DNA of 57,169 nucleotides from Chloroflexota bacterium (GTDB lineage Bacteria; Chloroflexota; Dormibacteria; Dormibacterales; Dormibacteraceae): positions 1 to 57,169 of the forward strand of contig VBHB01000102.1 in assembly GCA_005880315.1 (NCBI GenBank), in the 5' to 3' direction. A program made the translations under genes and the position numbers. This document shows, piece by piece, positions 8,548 to 17,343 of this stretch (positions are counted from its first letter, which is position 1; each line of letters starts with the position of its first letter). Below the pieces are notes generated by a model, which saw only the letters and a list, made by a program, of their open reading frames with translations, did not search any database and was not told where the DNA came from.

Positions 8548-9786
8548 ATGGCTACAGGTACGACAGCGGCAACCTCGGCCCGAAGAGCCTCCGGCTGGAT
8601 CGCCCTGCTGGTGCTATTCGGAATCGCTTCGACGATCGAGGCGGCAACCGTCTCTCACGTCTTTCGTTTCCTGCCCCTGTACCTGGGGACTGTCAACGTG
8701 TCGCCCGCCGACGTGCCGGCCTGGACTGGATTCCTCAACGCCGCCTTCTTCCTCTTCGGCCTGCCCCTGGTCCCGTTCTGGGGAGTGTGGGCTGAGCGCT
8801 ACGGACGCATCCCCATCATTGCCCGCAGTGCCTTCGTCGAGATGGCCGTGTTTGGGCTTTTGTGGCTGTCGCAGAATCGGTGGGAAGCGGCGTTCGCGAT
8901 CTTGCTGGTCGGCTTCCAGCTCGGGAACACGGGCGTCATGCTCACCGCCCTTCGAGCAGCCGCGCCGCAAGGCAGGGTTGGATTCGTCATCTCGTTGTTC
9001 GGCGTGAGTCCGTCGCTTGGCTTTGCGTTGGGCCCCGTAGCCGGGGGCTGGCTGGTCGACCACAACGTCCTCAACCTCCACACGCTGTTTGCCGCCGATG
9101 CGGCACTGTCGCTCGCGTCCGGAGCCATGTTGCTTGCGTTCGCCCGCGAGGGTGTACGTCCGCCGGCGTCGCCCGGGTCGGCGACACGCCTGGCCCTCGA
9201 CGCTCTACGTCTTGCATTCACCGGCCGTTTGACCCGGATCGTCTTCGCAGTCTTCGGACTTGCGTACTTCGCCCCGCAGATTGCGAACCCGTTCCTGCCG
9301 CTCCTGGTGGTGCGGCTTCATGGAAGCACTGCCGGCGTGGCCGGACAGATCGGCATCGTCTTCGGCGCATCGGCCCTCGTGGGCGCGCTCCTCTCCCCTC
9401 TCGCGGGCGCGGCCGGCGATCGCTATGGCTTCCGGCAGCTCCTGGGCGGGGCGTGTGTGCTCGCGGCGGCGAGCCTCGGCACGCTCGCGCTGGCGCCCGA
9501 CCTCCTGTGGCTCACAGTTGGCGCGGTTGCCCTCGGGGCGGCAAGCGCCACCGCGATATCGATGGTGTTCTCGCTCCTCGCCACCGCAGTGCCAGAGGAG
9601 CGCCGAGCGACCACGCTGAATCTCGTTTTGGTTCCGATCTACTTCGCCTCGGTGGCCGGAGGTCTGGCGGGAGCCCTCCTCGTGCGCGAAGGACTCAACA
9701 CCGTGTTCTGGACTGGAGCGGCGGTCGCTTTGATCGCAGCGCTGCTGTCGACCACGCTGCCGGCGCTCAGCAAGACCGATTCATGA
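8548..9786 (+). CDS. MFS transporter (DHA1-like drug/metabolite efflux)
   Basis: A 412-aa membrane protein with about 12 hydrophobic segments and the MFS loop 2-3 signature region (WGVWAERYGRIPII, a G-x-x-x-E/D-R-x-G-R variant). A second-half repeat of the same loop is AGAAGDRYGFRQLL. The proline/glycine-rich segment 5 (FALGPVAGGWLVD) is typical of antiporter-type exporters. It stands alone after the methyltransferase gene, separated by ~50 bp that hold a TATAGT box. Substrate unknown; efflux is the likely role by family. Confidence 0.85.
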   Translation: MATGTTAATSARRASGWIALLVLFGIASTIEAATVSHVFRFLPLYLGTVNVSPADVPAWTGFLNAAFFLFGLPLVPFWGVWAERYGRIPIIARSAFVEMAVFGLLWLSQNRWEAAFAILLVGFQLGNTGVMLTALRAAAPQGRVGFVISLFGVSPSLGFALGPVAGGWLVDHNVLNLHTLFAADAALSLASGAMLLAFAREGVRPPASPGSATRLALDALRLAFTGRLTRIVFAVFGLAYFAPQIANPFLPLLVVRLHGSTAGVAGQIGIVFGASALVGALLSPLAGAAGDRYGFRQLLGGACVLAAASLGTLALAPDLLWLTVGAVALGAASATAISMVFSLLATAVPEERRATTLNLVLVPIYFASVAGGLAGALLVREGLNTVFWTGAAVALIAALLSTTLPALSKTDS

Positions 9787-9850
9787 GGCGGACAGGGTCA
9801 AGGGGTGCGACGGAAGGTTCGGACGCCGGCGATCACGATGATGAGCGCAA

Positions 9851-10660
9851 CTACGCCCTGCTCCTTTCCTCCAACACACGGACGACTGCTCCGAAGCCCC
9901 TTCGCGCCACCGTCTCAGGGTCGTCTGCCCAGTACGACGGATTGAATGTCTCGAGGCTCCACGGCCCGGTGTAACCACCCGCTTTCAGTTGTGCGACCAG
10001 CTCGCCAAGCATGATCACGCCCTCGCCGGGAAAGACGCGCTCGCCATCCTCGATCTCGCCCAACGGCTTCGCGGGTACGTCGTTGAGGTGCACCAGTGCG
10101 AGCCTATCGATCGGAAAGTCGCCGAGCGGCGGGCTGCCACTTGCGTGCCAGTGAGTAGCGTCGATCACGAGCTCGATCCCATCGATGCCGTCCACAGTCT
10201 CGGCGGCAAGCGCCGGCGTGTTGATCGGGCAATCGGCAAACCCGAGGAACTCGAATGCGATTCGAACATCCACCGCGGCCGCGTGCTCGCGGGCGTGCTT
10301 CAATGCTTCACGCGTGCCCACCATGGCCGGGCGGGTCTTCACGCCGGGCGCCCGCGGCGGGATCGCGAGCAGGAAAGGGGATCCGATCTCTTTGCAGATG
10401 CGGATCCGTGGCGCCAGGTCTTCATCCAGGACATCACGATTCACCCGGCCGTCGCGGTGCAGCGTCAAGGCCACGCCATTGAGAGCCAGCACCTCCTCGG
10501 GGCGCGCTATCCGTGCAGTCGCGTGGACCTCCGAGACGTCGGCGAGAAGGCGCTCGGCACGGGCCTCGATTCCGGCGTAGCCCACCTCGCGAGCGATCTC
10601 GAGAACTCGCTGAGTCGGCGTCGTCATCAGCGTGGCGCCGTTGAGATGGATCGCCGTCAC
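9851..10660 (-). CDS. Sugar phosphate isomerase/epimerase-like TIM-barrel protein
   Basis: A 269-aa AP-endonuclease-2-like (xylose-isomerase-like) TIM barrel. It starts with the first barrel strand and helix (AIHLNGATL...VLEIAREVGYAGIEAR). Putative metal-ligand positions are an acid in IAFEFLGF, an Asp-x-x-His in VIDATHWHAS, a His in LVHLNDVPAK and an acid in PWSLETFNP. The GTG start overlaps the stop of the upstream permease gene (GTGA), so it is translationally coupled as the last gene of the sugar ABC operon. It probably interconverts the imported sugar or polyol; the exact substrate cannot be told. Confidence 0.85.
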   Translation of the reverse strand: MTAIHLNGATLMTTPTQRVLEIAREVGYAGIEARAERLLADVSEVHATARIARPEEVLALNGVALTLHRDGRVNRDVLDEDLAPRIRICKEIGSPFLLAIPPRAPGVKTRPAMVGTREALKHAREHAAAVDVRIAFEFLGFADCPINTPALAAETVDGIDGIELVIDATHWHASGSPPLGDFPIDRLALVHLNDVPAKPLGEIEDGERVFPGEGVIMLGELVAQLKAGGYTGPWSLETFNPSYWADDPETVARRGFGAVVRVLEERSRA

Positions 10661-11511
10661 TTCTCGCGGATCACCCCGAAGGTCAGGCCGGCAACGATGT
10701 ACCTCCGCCCGATGACCATCAGGATGAGAGGAAGCGCCATAGCGATCACGCCCGACGCGGCCATGTCGTTCCAGATGATCTCGAACTGCGTGACCAGCCC
10801 CTGAACGCCGACGGGGAAGGTCTGCGAGTTGGGAGTGGCGGTGAGGATCAGTGCGAAGAGGAACTCGCTCCACGCGAACGTGAAGACGATGATCGCGGCG
10901 GCCATCACGCCCGGGGCGGCAAGTGGCAGCAGCACTCGCCAGAACGCGGTCCATCGATTGGCCCCGTCCACGAGGGCCGCCTCCTCCAGCTCGATCGGGA
11001 TCTCGGACAGAAACCCCTTGAGCATCCAGATGGCGAAGGGCAGATTGAACAGCGAATAGATCCCTATGAGCGCAATCGGTTGGTCGTAGATCTGCAGCGT
11101 CCGCACGATGGCGAAATACGGGATCACGACGGCGATCGGCGGCAGAAACCGTAGTGACAGGGCCCAGGTGAGGATGTTCACCCGCAGCGCCACTGGCACC
11201 TGCAAGCGCGTGATCGGGTAGGTGATAAGCAAACCAAGGACGAGGGTCACCACCACGGTCGAGAAGCAGACGATCACGCTGTTCTTGAGCAAGACCAAGA
11301 ATCCACGGTCGATCAACACGCTGGAATACGCGGCCAGCGTCGGGTCGTGCGGCAGCAGGTGGACCGAGCTCGCGAAGAGCTCGCCCTTGCTCTTCAGCGA
11401 GGTGACGACCAACCAGTAGAGAGGGAAGCCGTAGATGATCCCGGCCAGGCCAAGGCCGATCACGGCGATGGCGAGTCTTGGGAGATTGACCGGTCGTCGG
11501 CGTCTCCTCAT
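10657..11511 (-). CDS. Carbohydrate ABC transporter permease (MalG/UgpE type)
   Basis: A 284-aa inner-membrane permease with six hydrophobic segments, beginning after a basic N-terminus. The EAA loop that docks the ATPase is EEAALVDGANRWTAFWRVLLP, with the conserved Gly at the right distance. The ATG at 11511 overlaps the stop of the preceding permease gene (ATGA), and its own stop overlaps the isomerase GTG. Family knowledge: it pairs with the second permease to form the channel of a CUT1-type sugar importer. Confidence 0.9.
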   Translation of the reverse strand: MRRRRRPVNLPRLAIAVIGLGLAGIIYGFPLYWLVVTSLKSKGELFASSVHLLPHDPTLAAYSSVLIDRGFLVLLKNSVIVCFSTVVVTLVLGLLITYPITRLQVPVALRVNILTWALSLRFLPPIAVVIPYFAIVRTLQIYDQPIALIGIYSLFNLPFAIWMLKGFLSEIPIELEEAALVDGANRWTAFWRVLLPLAAPGVMAAAIIVFTFAWSEFLFALILTATPNSQTFPVGVQGLVTQFEIIWNDMAASGVIAMALPLILMVIGRRYIVAGLTFGVIREK

Positions 11512-12392
11512 GCGCGCTCCAGAGGGAGAAACCGGGTGATGACGGTGTACAGGAGGCTGAACGACACGAGGACGACCACCGCGAGCGCGGCCGCCTGGCC
11601 CATGTCGAAGAACTTGAACTCGACCCTGTACATGTAGAGGCTCAGCAGCTGGGTGGTCGTCCCCGGGCCGCCGCCCGTGAGGATGAACACGTGGTCGAAG
11701 ACGCGGAGCACGTCGGCCAGCCTGAAGAACAGGATCAGAAGAAAGAGCGGGCGGAGGTAGAAGAGGTCGATGTAGATGAATTGCTTCCACCAGGTGGCGC
11801 CATCGATCTGGGCGGCTTCCACGGCTTCACGTGGCACGGTCTGCAGCCCCGAGAAGAGGACCAAGTAGACGAAAGGCGTCCACTGCCACACGTCCACGCT
11901 TGCCACCGACAGCATCGCGAGATACGGAAGGCCCAGGAAGTCGATCTCCTGGTGGATCACCCCCAACCGTTCCAGGATGACGTTGAGCACCCCATAGCTC
12001 GGGGCGTATATCAGGCGCGCCACCACCCCGATCGCAACGGGTGGCACGACCAGGGGCAGGATGCCCAGGACGTAGATCGCCGCCCGCAAGCCGGGCCGGC
12101 GGACGGTTCGATGCACCAGGAGCGCAAAGCCCAAACCGAGGAGAAATTCGATTGGAAGCACGATCGCCGCGTAGATGCCGGTGGCGCGGATCGCCTCATA
12201 GAGCAGCGGGTTGCCGAGTGCGCGCGAATAGTTTCGAAGCCCGACCAGGGTCCCGTCAGCGTCAGTGATCGACTGCCCGATGACAAGGATGAAAGGAATG
12301 GTCACGATCACGAAGACCGCGCCCAGGGCGGGCAGGAGAATCAGGTACGCCTGACGCTCCTGCCGGCTGAAACGGCGCTTGCCGACCTTCAC
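11508..12392 (-). CDS. Carbohydrate ABC transporter permease (MalF/UgpA type)
   Basis: A 294-aa permease with six predicted membrane helices and an EAA-type loop (EAAQIDGATWWKQFIYIDLFY). A basic N-terminal stretch (VGKRRFSRQERQ) precedes helix 1. The start is a GTG at 12392; no strong Shine-Dalgarno site is visible. It lies 55 bp after the binding-protein gene and overlaps the MalG-type gene by 4 nt. No ABC ATPase gene lies in this operon, so a shared MsmX/MalK-like ATPase from elsewhere is needed (inference). Confidence 0.9.
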   Translation of the reverse strand: MKVGKRRFSRQERQAYLILLPALGAVFVIVTIPFILVIGQSITDADGTLVGLRNYSRALGNPLLYEAIRATGIYAAIVLPIEFLLGLGFALLVHRTVRRPGLRAAIYVLGILPLVVPPVAIGVVARLIYAPSYGVLNVILERLGVIHQEIDFLGLPYLAMLSVASVDVWQWTPFVYLVLFSGLQTVPREAVEAAQIDGATWWKQFIYIDLFYLRPLFLLILFFRLADVLRVFDHVFILTGGGPGTTTQLLSLYMYRVEFKFFDMGQAAALAVVVLVSFSLLYTVITRFLPLERA

Positions 12393-12447
12393 GACCGGCC
12401 CGGCATCGGCGGCCGGAAGATCGGCGACGACCGAGTCACATCGTCAA

Positions 12448-13773
12448 TTAAGAGGGGTAGCCCGCCTGCTTCATGGTCGAGCGAATCTGCGTGGCGGCAG
12501 CGGTCAGCGCGTCCTTGGGCGATTTCAGCCCGGCCACCGCCTGGTTGACGGCGGTGCCGTAGATCGTCTCGACCGCATTCCACTGGTCGGTCCGCGGCCG
12601 CCAGTTGGGCCCGCCGGCCAGGGATTGCGCCAGCGCCGGGAAGTACGGGTTGGCCTGGCCCAGGGTCGCGTCGTTGAGCAGGCTGGTGCGGGTCGGGATG
12701 CCGCCGTTCTGAACGTAGGTCTTCATGTTGTCGGGCTTGATCAGCCATTTGATGAAGTCGGCAGCTGCCGACCCGTTCTTCGAACCCTTCGGGATCCCCA
12801 TCAGCCAATTGCCCATCATGCCGATGCCCTTGCCACCCTTGCCCTTGGGGATCGGGATGTAGGCCATCTTGCCGATCACCTGCGAGACGCCCTGCGCCTC
12901 GACCACCCCCGTGACCTCCGCCGGCCAAGTGGTGGATTGGAGCGCCTGCCCGATTGCGATCAATCGGTCGCGGTCGGCGGCGTCAGTGTTGGCGGCGCCT
13001 GGTTCGGCGTACTTCTTCAGTGTCTGGGTGAGGAACGTGATCGCGTCGATCGACTCGGTGGAGTCGAGCGTGACCTTCCAGCTGGTGTCGAAGATGTCGC
13101 CCCCGAACGACCAGAGAATGGGCAGCGAGTCGCTGCTCGCGGGGTTGGTGGCCTTGCCGCGGATCACATAGCCGTAGAAGTTCGACTTGTTGAACTGCTG
13201 GGCGTTGGCCAGCACGTCATCCCACGACGTTGGCGCGGTCGTGACCATGTCTTTGCGGTACATGAACATCTCGACGTTGCCGACGACCGTGATTCCGTAC
13301 AGGTGCTGTGACTTCCCTTGCTCGGTTGGCGGTACCGGCCCCTTTGGCGGCGGCCACGTGCCGACGTCGTAGACGATGCTCGGAATGTCCGAGTCGCGCG
13401 TGAATCCGAAGTTGGAGTCCAGGGGTTGGAGCGCGCCCATGGTGCCGAACTTGGGCATCCAGGGGTCGTCCATCATGCACAGGTCGTAGGAAGATCCATT
13501 GGCCTGGAAAGTGGTGACCAGCTTTTCGAACAGCTGGTCGTAAGGAAACTCGACGACCTCCATCGTGATGCCGGTCTGCGACTGGTACATCGGCGCCACT
13601 TTCTTCAGCGGCCCGTCTTCGGCACCCTGAACAGCGGCGATCGTCAGCTTCGATGGCTTGTTGGAGGTCGGGGTGCTCGAGTTGCACGCCTCGAGGATCG
13701 TTGGGAACGATGTCAACAATGCCCCCGCCACGGCGGTGCGTTTGACGAATTCACGTCGTGTGATTGGGTCCAT
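12448..13773 (-). CDS. Sugar ABC transporter substrate-binding protein
   Basis: A 441-aa extracellular solute-binding protein (family 1 type). The N-terminus has a twin-arginine-like motif TRREFVKR, a hydrophobic core (AVAGALLTSFPTI) and a lipobox-like LEAC, so it is probably a Tat- or Sec-exported lipoprotein. Internal features fit the family: FEKLVTTFQANGSSYDL near the N-lobe and a C-terminal ALAQSLAGG segment. The start is firm: AAAGGAGG lies 6-7 nt before the ATG at 13773. It is the first gene of the leftward import operon and provides ligand recognition for the two permeases. Confidence 0.9.
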   Translation of the reverse strand: MDPITRREFVKRTAVAGALLTSFPTILEACNSSTPTSNKPSKLTIAAVQGAEDGPLKKVAPMYQSQTGITMEVVEFPYDQLFEKLVTTFQANGSSYDLCMMDDPWMPKFGTMGALQPLDSNFGFTRDSDIPSIVYDVGTWPPPKGPVPPTEQGKSQHLYGITVVGNVEMFMYRKDMVTTAPTSWDDVLANAQQFNKSNFYGYVIRGKATNPASSDSLPILWSFGGDIFDTSWKVTLDSTESIDAITFLTQTLKKYAEPGAANTDAADRDRLIAIGQALQSTTWPAEVTGVVEAQGVSQVIGKMAYIPIPKGKGGKGIGMMGNWLMGIPKGSKNGSAAADFIKWLIKPDNMKTYVQNGGIPTRTSLLNDATLGQANPYFPALAQSLAGGPNWRPRTDQWNAVETIYGTAVNQAVAGLKSPKDALTAAATQIRSTMKQAGYPS

Positions 13774-13971
13774 TTGAACCTCCTTTGAGGCGGAACCGGT
13801 CCCTTACGACTGCAGCCTATCCCCCGCGGCCTTTTGTCTCCCGAATCGTATCAGTTGCGTGCGCAGTCAAACCCAGAGCTGGAGCGTCTGCACGCCCATA
13901 CCGGCCCCATCCGCGGTGCCCGAGCACCTCATAGGACCGCCCACGAGATTCTGCGGTCCCAAGCTGATCGG

Positions 13972-13977
13972 TATAGA
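13972..13977 (+). promoter_or_regulatory. -10 box TATAGA near the GHKL ATPase start
   Basis: TATAGA (followed by T) ends 11 nt before the ATG at 13989. The sequence 17 nt upstream (TTCTGC) is a poor -35. No ribosome-binding site fits between them, consistent with a very short or absent leader. Confidence 0.35.
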
Positions 13978-13988
13978 TTTCGGGTGGA

Positions 13989-15455
13989 ATGGCTCAGCGT
14001 GTCACCGTCCGCGAGCGGATCGACCCAGCGATTACCGCCTCGCTCTTCGCCAACTACCGGTCCTCCGCCGATGCGGTCACCGAGCTGGTCGACAACGCCA
14101 TCGATTCGCGCCTCGCGGGAACGCCGCTCGAAGTCTTCCTGCAGGTCCATCCGTCTTATTTCGTCATCGAGACCCGTGGCGGGGAGGGCATGGGGCCGGC
14201 CGAGCTCGAGCGCAACTACCTTCGTTGGGGCGGGTCTCCCAAGCGGGGCCGCAAGCTGCTCGGCCAGTACGGCCAGGGTGGCAAGGCGGCGATCGGCCAT
14301 CTGGGGCGCAGCTTCGCCGTAGAGTCCAGCCGGCCCGGCGACGCCGACGTCTGGCGTTTTGCGGACACCGACTACCGAGACCGATCCAAGCTCAAGACCT
14401 ACGAGTTGAAGGTGGTTCCCAAGCGCGTTCCGCTTGAAAGTGGTTATGTCCGAATTCGGATCGAGGGCGTTGACAAGCGACTCGATGCTCGCCGGCTCGG
14501 AATTCGACTCGGCGACACCTACCGGCCCCTGATCCTGCGCGCCGAAGTCAGGATTTCGGTCAACGGCGCCCGCGTCGAAGCTCCGCCGATGACCTTCGAG
14601 GAAGAGCATCGCTTCGCCGTTCGCGCGGCAGGCACCACGCTCAGGGGTTGGTACGGAATCGCTGACCCGGAAGGCCGGGGCGTCGACTATGTGCCGGGAC
14701 TGCGCTGCTACAAGCTCGGGCGGCTGATCACGAGCGGCGAATTCTTCGGCCACCCCAATGCAGTCCAGGTGTCCGGCATGGCCCGCCTCGTTGGCGAAAT
14801 CGATCTCGCGCCTGTTCCGCTGACGATGAACAAAAGCGACTTTGCCCGAGACGGGGAACAATGGATCGCGGTCGAAAAGAGAATGCACGGGCTGCTGGCG
14901 CCAATCGCCAGGCGACTGGCCGAGGACGAGCTGGCGCCACCTCCGGCCTCCGCCCTCAAAACGGCCGAGCAGGTCCGCCGCCTCTTGAGCAAGGTGCTCA
15001 AGCTCACCGAGCGCGAGGAAATGTTTCGGGGCCTGGCGGCGGCACGGTCCCAGGCTGCCATGACGACGGGCAAGCACGAGCGGGTCGAGGTCGATTCCGC
15101 CGCCCCAAGGGCCCCAGGCCGGCCGGCGGATGAGAACGAACCAAGGCGGCGTGGATTCGGGCAAATCGTTATTCGCCCGCTCGACTCGAACATTCGCAGC
15201 CAGTCGGTCATCGAGCACGGGTCGACAACGGTGGTGATCAACTCACGCCATCCGTTGTTCCTCAAACGCAAGGGCGACATCTGGTATCAGCTCGAAACGG
15301 CGGCTCGCGAAATCTTCAAGTCACTCGAAGGCGCCAACATCGGAGACTATGAGCGGCGCGTCAACGAGGTGTTGTTGCTCGCCTTCCAGCTCCGCGGCCG
15401 CCAACGCGAGGCGAGGACTCAGAGACCGTCGCAGCTGCCGCTGATCAGCACCTAG
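13989..15455 (+). CDS. GHKL-fold ATP-binding protein (Hsp90/MORC-like), function unknown
   Basis: A 488-aa protein with a Bergerat ATPase domain at its N-terminus: N-box ELVDNAID (residues ~32-39) with the Mg-binding Asn, the G1-like region ETRGGEGMG (~62-70), and a G2-like glycine loop GQYGQGGKAA (~93-102). The ORDER N-box, G1, G2 fits HATPase_c_3 proteins rather than a sensor kinase: there is no His phosphoacceptor domain and no membrane segment. The central part is beta-rich. The C-terminal ~150 residues are charged, with a possible helical hairpin (TAEQVRRLLSKVLKLTEREE). It stands alone, divergent from the ABC operon. Standalone GHKL proteins occur in chaperone, DNA-topology and anti-phage contexts; none can be assigned here. 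Confidence 0.8.
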   Translation: MAQRVTVRERIDPAITASLFANYRSSADAVTELVDNAIDSRLAGTPLEVFLQVHPSYFVIETRGGEGMGPAELERNYLRWGGSPKRGRKLLGQYGQGGKAAIGHLGRSFAVESSRPGDADVWRFADTDYRDRSKLKTYELKVVPKRVPLESGYVRIRIEGVDKRLDARRLGIRLGDTYRPLILRAEVRISVNGARVEAPPMTFEEEHRFAVRAAGTTLRGWYGIADPEGRGVDYVPGLRCYKLGRLITSGEFFGHPNAVQVSGMARLVGEIDLAPVPLTMNKSDFARDGEQWIAVEKRMHGLLAPIARRLAEDELAPPPASALKTAEQVRRLLSKVLKLTEREEMFRGLAAARSQAAMTTGKHERVEVDSAAPRAPGRPADENEPRRRGFGQIVIRPLDSNIRSQSVIEHGSTTVVINSRHPLFLKRKGDIWYQLETAAREIFKSLEGANIGDYERRVNEVLLLAFQLRGRQREARTQRPSQLPLIST

Positions 15456-15589
15456 TCGCCGCGGTCCAACTGTGGTCTGGCCTCGTCATGCCGGCTGACG
15501 AAGGAAGTCCGGCATATGTGACGAACGGCACTCGCGCGAGGTGACGCCCGGCATAGCTCCGGTGGGCCGGCGACCGGATGCTAGGCGGC

Positions 15590-15727
15590 ATGAGCGAGAA
15601 CTACAAGCTTTACGCGCAGAAGCAGGCGGAATCGCGAGCGGCTCGCCTTGCCAGTGGTCCCTTGCGCCAGCAGCTGGAGGACATTCTCCAGTTCGTGCGC
15701 AAGTGTGAGTTCGCGTGGGTCGGCTGA
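15590..15727 (+). CDS. Small ORF, 45 aa, candidate precursor peptide
   Basis: ATG at 15590 to TGA at 15727, preceded by AGGCGG only 1 nt from the ATG (weak). The product has a charged, helical leader-like N-terminus (MSENYKLYAQKQAESRAARL) and ends in RKCEFAWVG with a single Cys seven residues from the end. It lies ~390 bp upstream of ycaO on the same strand. The size and a late Cys recall the 42-aa trifolitoxin precursor TfxA, whose modification also needs a TfuA-like protein (family knowledge), but no sequence similarity is claimed. It could also be a chance ORF. Confidence 0.4.
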   Translation: MSENYKLYAQKQAESRAARLASGPLRQQLEDILQFVRKCEFAWVG

Positions 15728-15743
15728 TCGGCTCGACCGGGCG

Positions 15744-15772
15744 CTGATCACCCGATAAACCGAGCGTACAAT
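15744..15772 (+). promoter_or_regulatory. Promoter upstream of the small-protein/ycaO/tfuA genes
   Basis: TACAAT at 15767-15772 matches the -10 consensus at five of six positions. CTGATC at 15744-15749, 17 nt upstream, is a weak -35 (three of six). It would give a leader of ~55 nt to the ATG at 15834 and start the ycaO-tfuA operon. Confidence 0.45.
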
Positions 15773-15833
15773 GCCACCACCCGCGGGCAGGCCGCGGCGT
15801 CCGCGTTCACAGCACATGGAGGGGTCAGGGGCC

Positions 15834-16106
15834 ATGGCGCAGAGGGGCGGGTCAGAACAGCGGGGCGGGATACTCATTCGAGGTGCAAGCGGTCACCTCT
15901 TCTTCATGCGAGACGGCGACGACGAGCCCAGGCGGCTGAGCGCCGAGATCGCGGCGAAGATCACCGGTGCGTTGGGGCGGGAGCCGTCAGGCGAGCTGCT
16001 GAGCTTCCCCGCCAACGAGCGCGTGATCGAGGCGTTGGAGGGCGAGGTCGGCGAGCTGCCCTTCTGGGGCGTGATCATCTGGTGGGGGAGGCGCCTCAGC
16101 CGATAG
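15834..16106 (+). CDS. Small protein of unknown function upstream of ycaO
   Basis: A 90-aa protein. The ATG at 15834 is preceded by GGAGGGG with a 9-nt spacer; an in-frame ATG at 15816 is possible but would place the ribosome site inside the gene. The first part is beta-like (GGILIRGASGHLFFMRDGD), then comes a helix (LSAEIAAKITGALG), and the end is aromatic (LPFWGVIIWWGRRLSR). It has no Cys and no Ser/Thr-rich tail, so it is not an obvious azoline precursor. It lies 10 bp before ycaO and probably shares its promoter. It may be a partner or recognition protein for the YcaO-TfuA enzymes (inference). Confidence 0.65.
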   Translation: MAQRGGSEQRGGILIRGASGHLFFMRDGDDEPRRLSAEIAAKITGALGREPSGELLSFPANERVIEALEGEVGELPFWGVIIWWGRRLSR

Positions 16107-16116
16107 GTCACTCGCT

Positions 16117-17343
16117 GTGAATGCCATCGGTGCGGCCAAGGCGTATCGGTCGGGCACGCACCGGACGGTGGCGCCGGACGAGACCCTGCGGCGCGGATTG
16201 CGCTATGCGCCGGTCATGGGGATCACCAGGATCGCCAACGTGACCGGCCTCGACTCGATTGGAATTCCGGTGGTAATGGTCTGCCGGCCGAACTCTCGCT
16301 CGCTCGCAGTCTCACAGGGCAAGGGACTCGAGCTCGCAGCAGCCAAGGCATCGGGGCTGATGGAATCGATCGAGACTTATCACGCCGAGACGATCACCCT
16401 ACCGCTGCGGCTGTGCAGCTATGAGGAGATCCGCTACACGCTTCCCGTCGTCGACGTGGGTCGGCTTCCGGCGGTCTCCACGAGCCCCTTCAACGCCAAT
16501 TCGAGAATCCTGTGGTGCGAAGGCCGCGACCTCATGAGCGGGGAGCCGGTGTGGGTGCCGTACGAGCTTGTCCACACCGACTACACGTGGCCGCAGGCCG
16601 CCGGCAGCGGTTGCTTCGCGAGCACCTCGAACGGCCTGGCGTCGGGCAATCACATCCTGGAGGCCGTCAGCCACGGGATTTGTGAGGTGGTCGAGCGGGA
16701 TTCGACCACGCTGTGGAGGTTTCGCGACCAGGCCGCCCGCGACTCGAGCCGCCTCGACCTGGCGACGGTCGACGATCCTGCCTGTATTCAAGTGCTGGAA
16801 CGGATCGGGCGCGCCGGACTCGCGACCGACGCGTGGGAGACGACCTCCGACATCGGTATCGCGTCTTTTATATGCGTGATCTACTCGCCTCGAGCCGAAC
16901 CAGCTCGCAAGATCCCGCCCGCGCTCGGAAGTGGAGCGCATCCAGCTCGGTCTGTCGCGCTGCTTCGCGCGCTGACCGAAGCCGCGCAGGGCCGGCTCAC
17001 CCAGATCGCGGGCTCTCGGGATGACGCCGGCAGGAATCGCTACGGCGATCATCGGTATGCGTTGACGCTCGATGGCTTGCGACGCCGACGATCAGGTGCC
17101 GCGGCTCGGACCTTCCGCAATGCGCCTGACTGGGACAGCGACAGCTTCGACAGCGATGTGCGGTGGGAGCTGGACCGGTTGCGCGATGCCGGTATCGACA
17201 CCGTGATCGTCGTCGACCTCACCAAGGATGCGTTCAAGATTCCGGTCGTTCGCGTCATCATCCCTGGACTCGAGGGGCTAAACGAAGTTCCGGGCTACGT
17301 GTCGGGAAAGCGCGCGCGCGAGGTGGCCGCAGGCAACCGATGA
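16117..17343 (+). CDS. ycaO: YcaO-like ATP-dependent peptide backbone-modifying enzyme
   Basis: A 408-aa YcaO-domain protein. The family activates a backbone amide with ATP to form azolines, thioamides or amidines. The three ATP/Mg motifs are visible: SQGKGLELAAAKASGLMESIE (first part), ASTSNGLASG followed by LEAVSHGICEVVERD, and SVALLRALTEAAQGRL. The C-terminus lacks the PxPxP end of classic azoline cyclodehydratases, as is seen in many TfuA-partnered or E1-independent YcaOs. The start is GTG at 16117. The next gene, tfuA, overlaps it by ATGA, so the two are coupled. The modified substrate is not evident. Confidence 0.9.
   Translation: MNAIGAAKAYRSGTHRTVAPDETLRRGLRYAPVMGITRIANVTGLDSIGIPVVMVCRPNSRSLAVSQGKGLELAAAKASGLMESIETYHAETITLPLRLCSYEEIRYTLPVVDVGRLPAVSTSPFNANSRILWCEGRDLMSGEPVWVPYELVHTDYTWPQAAGSGCFASTSNGLASGNHILEAVSHGICEVVERDSTTLWRFRDQAARDSSRLDLATVDDPACIQVLERIGRAGLATDAWETTSDIGIASFICVIYSPRAEPARKIPPALGSGAHPARSVALLRALTEAAQGRLTQIAGSRDDAGRNRYGDHRYALTLDGLRRRRSGAAARTFRNAPDWDSDSFDSDVRWELDRLRDAGIDTVIVVDLTKDAFKIPVVRVIIPGLEGLNEVPGYVSGKRAREVAAGNR

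Noticed and set aside
15581-15877. Minus-strand 98-aa open frame upstream of ycaO
   Set aside because: No ribosome site; it is antisense to the better placed small ORF and promoter on the plus strand.
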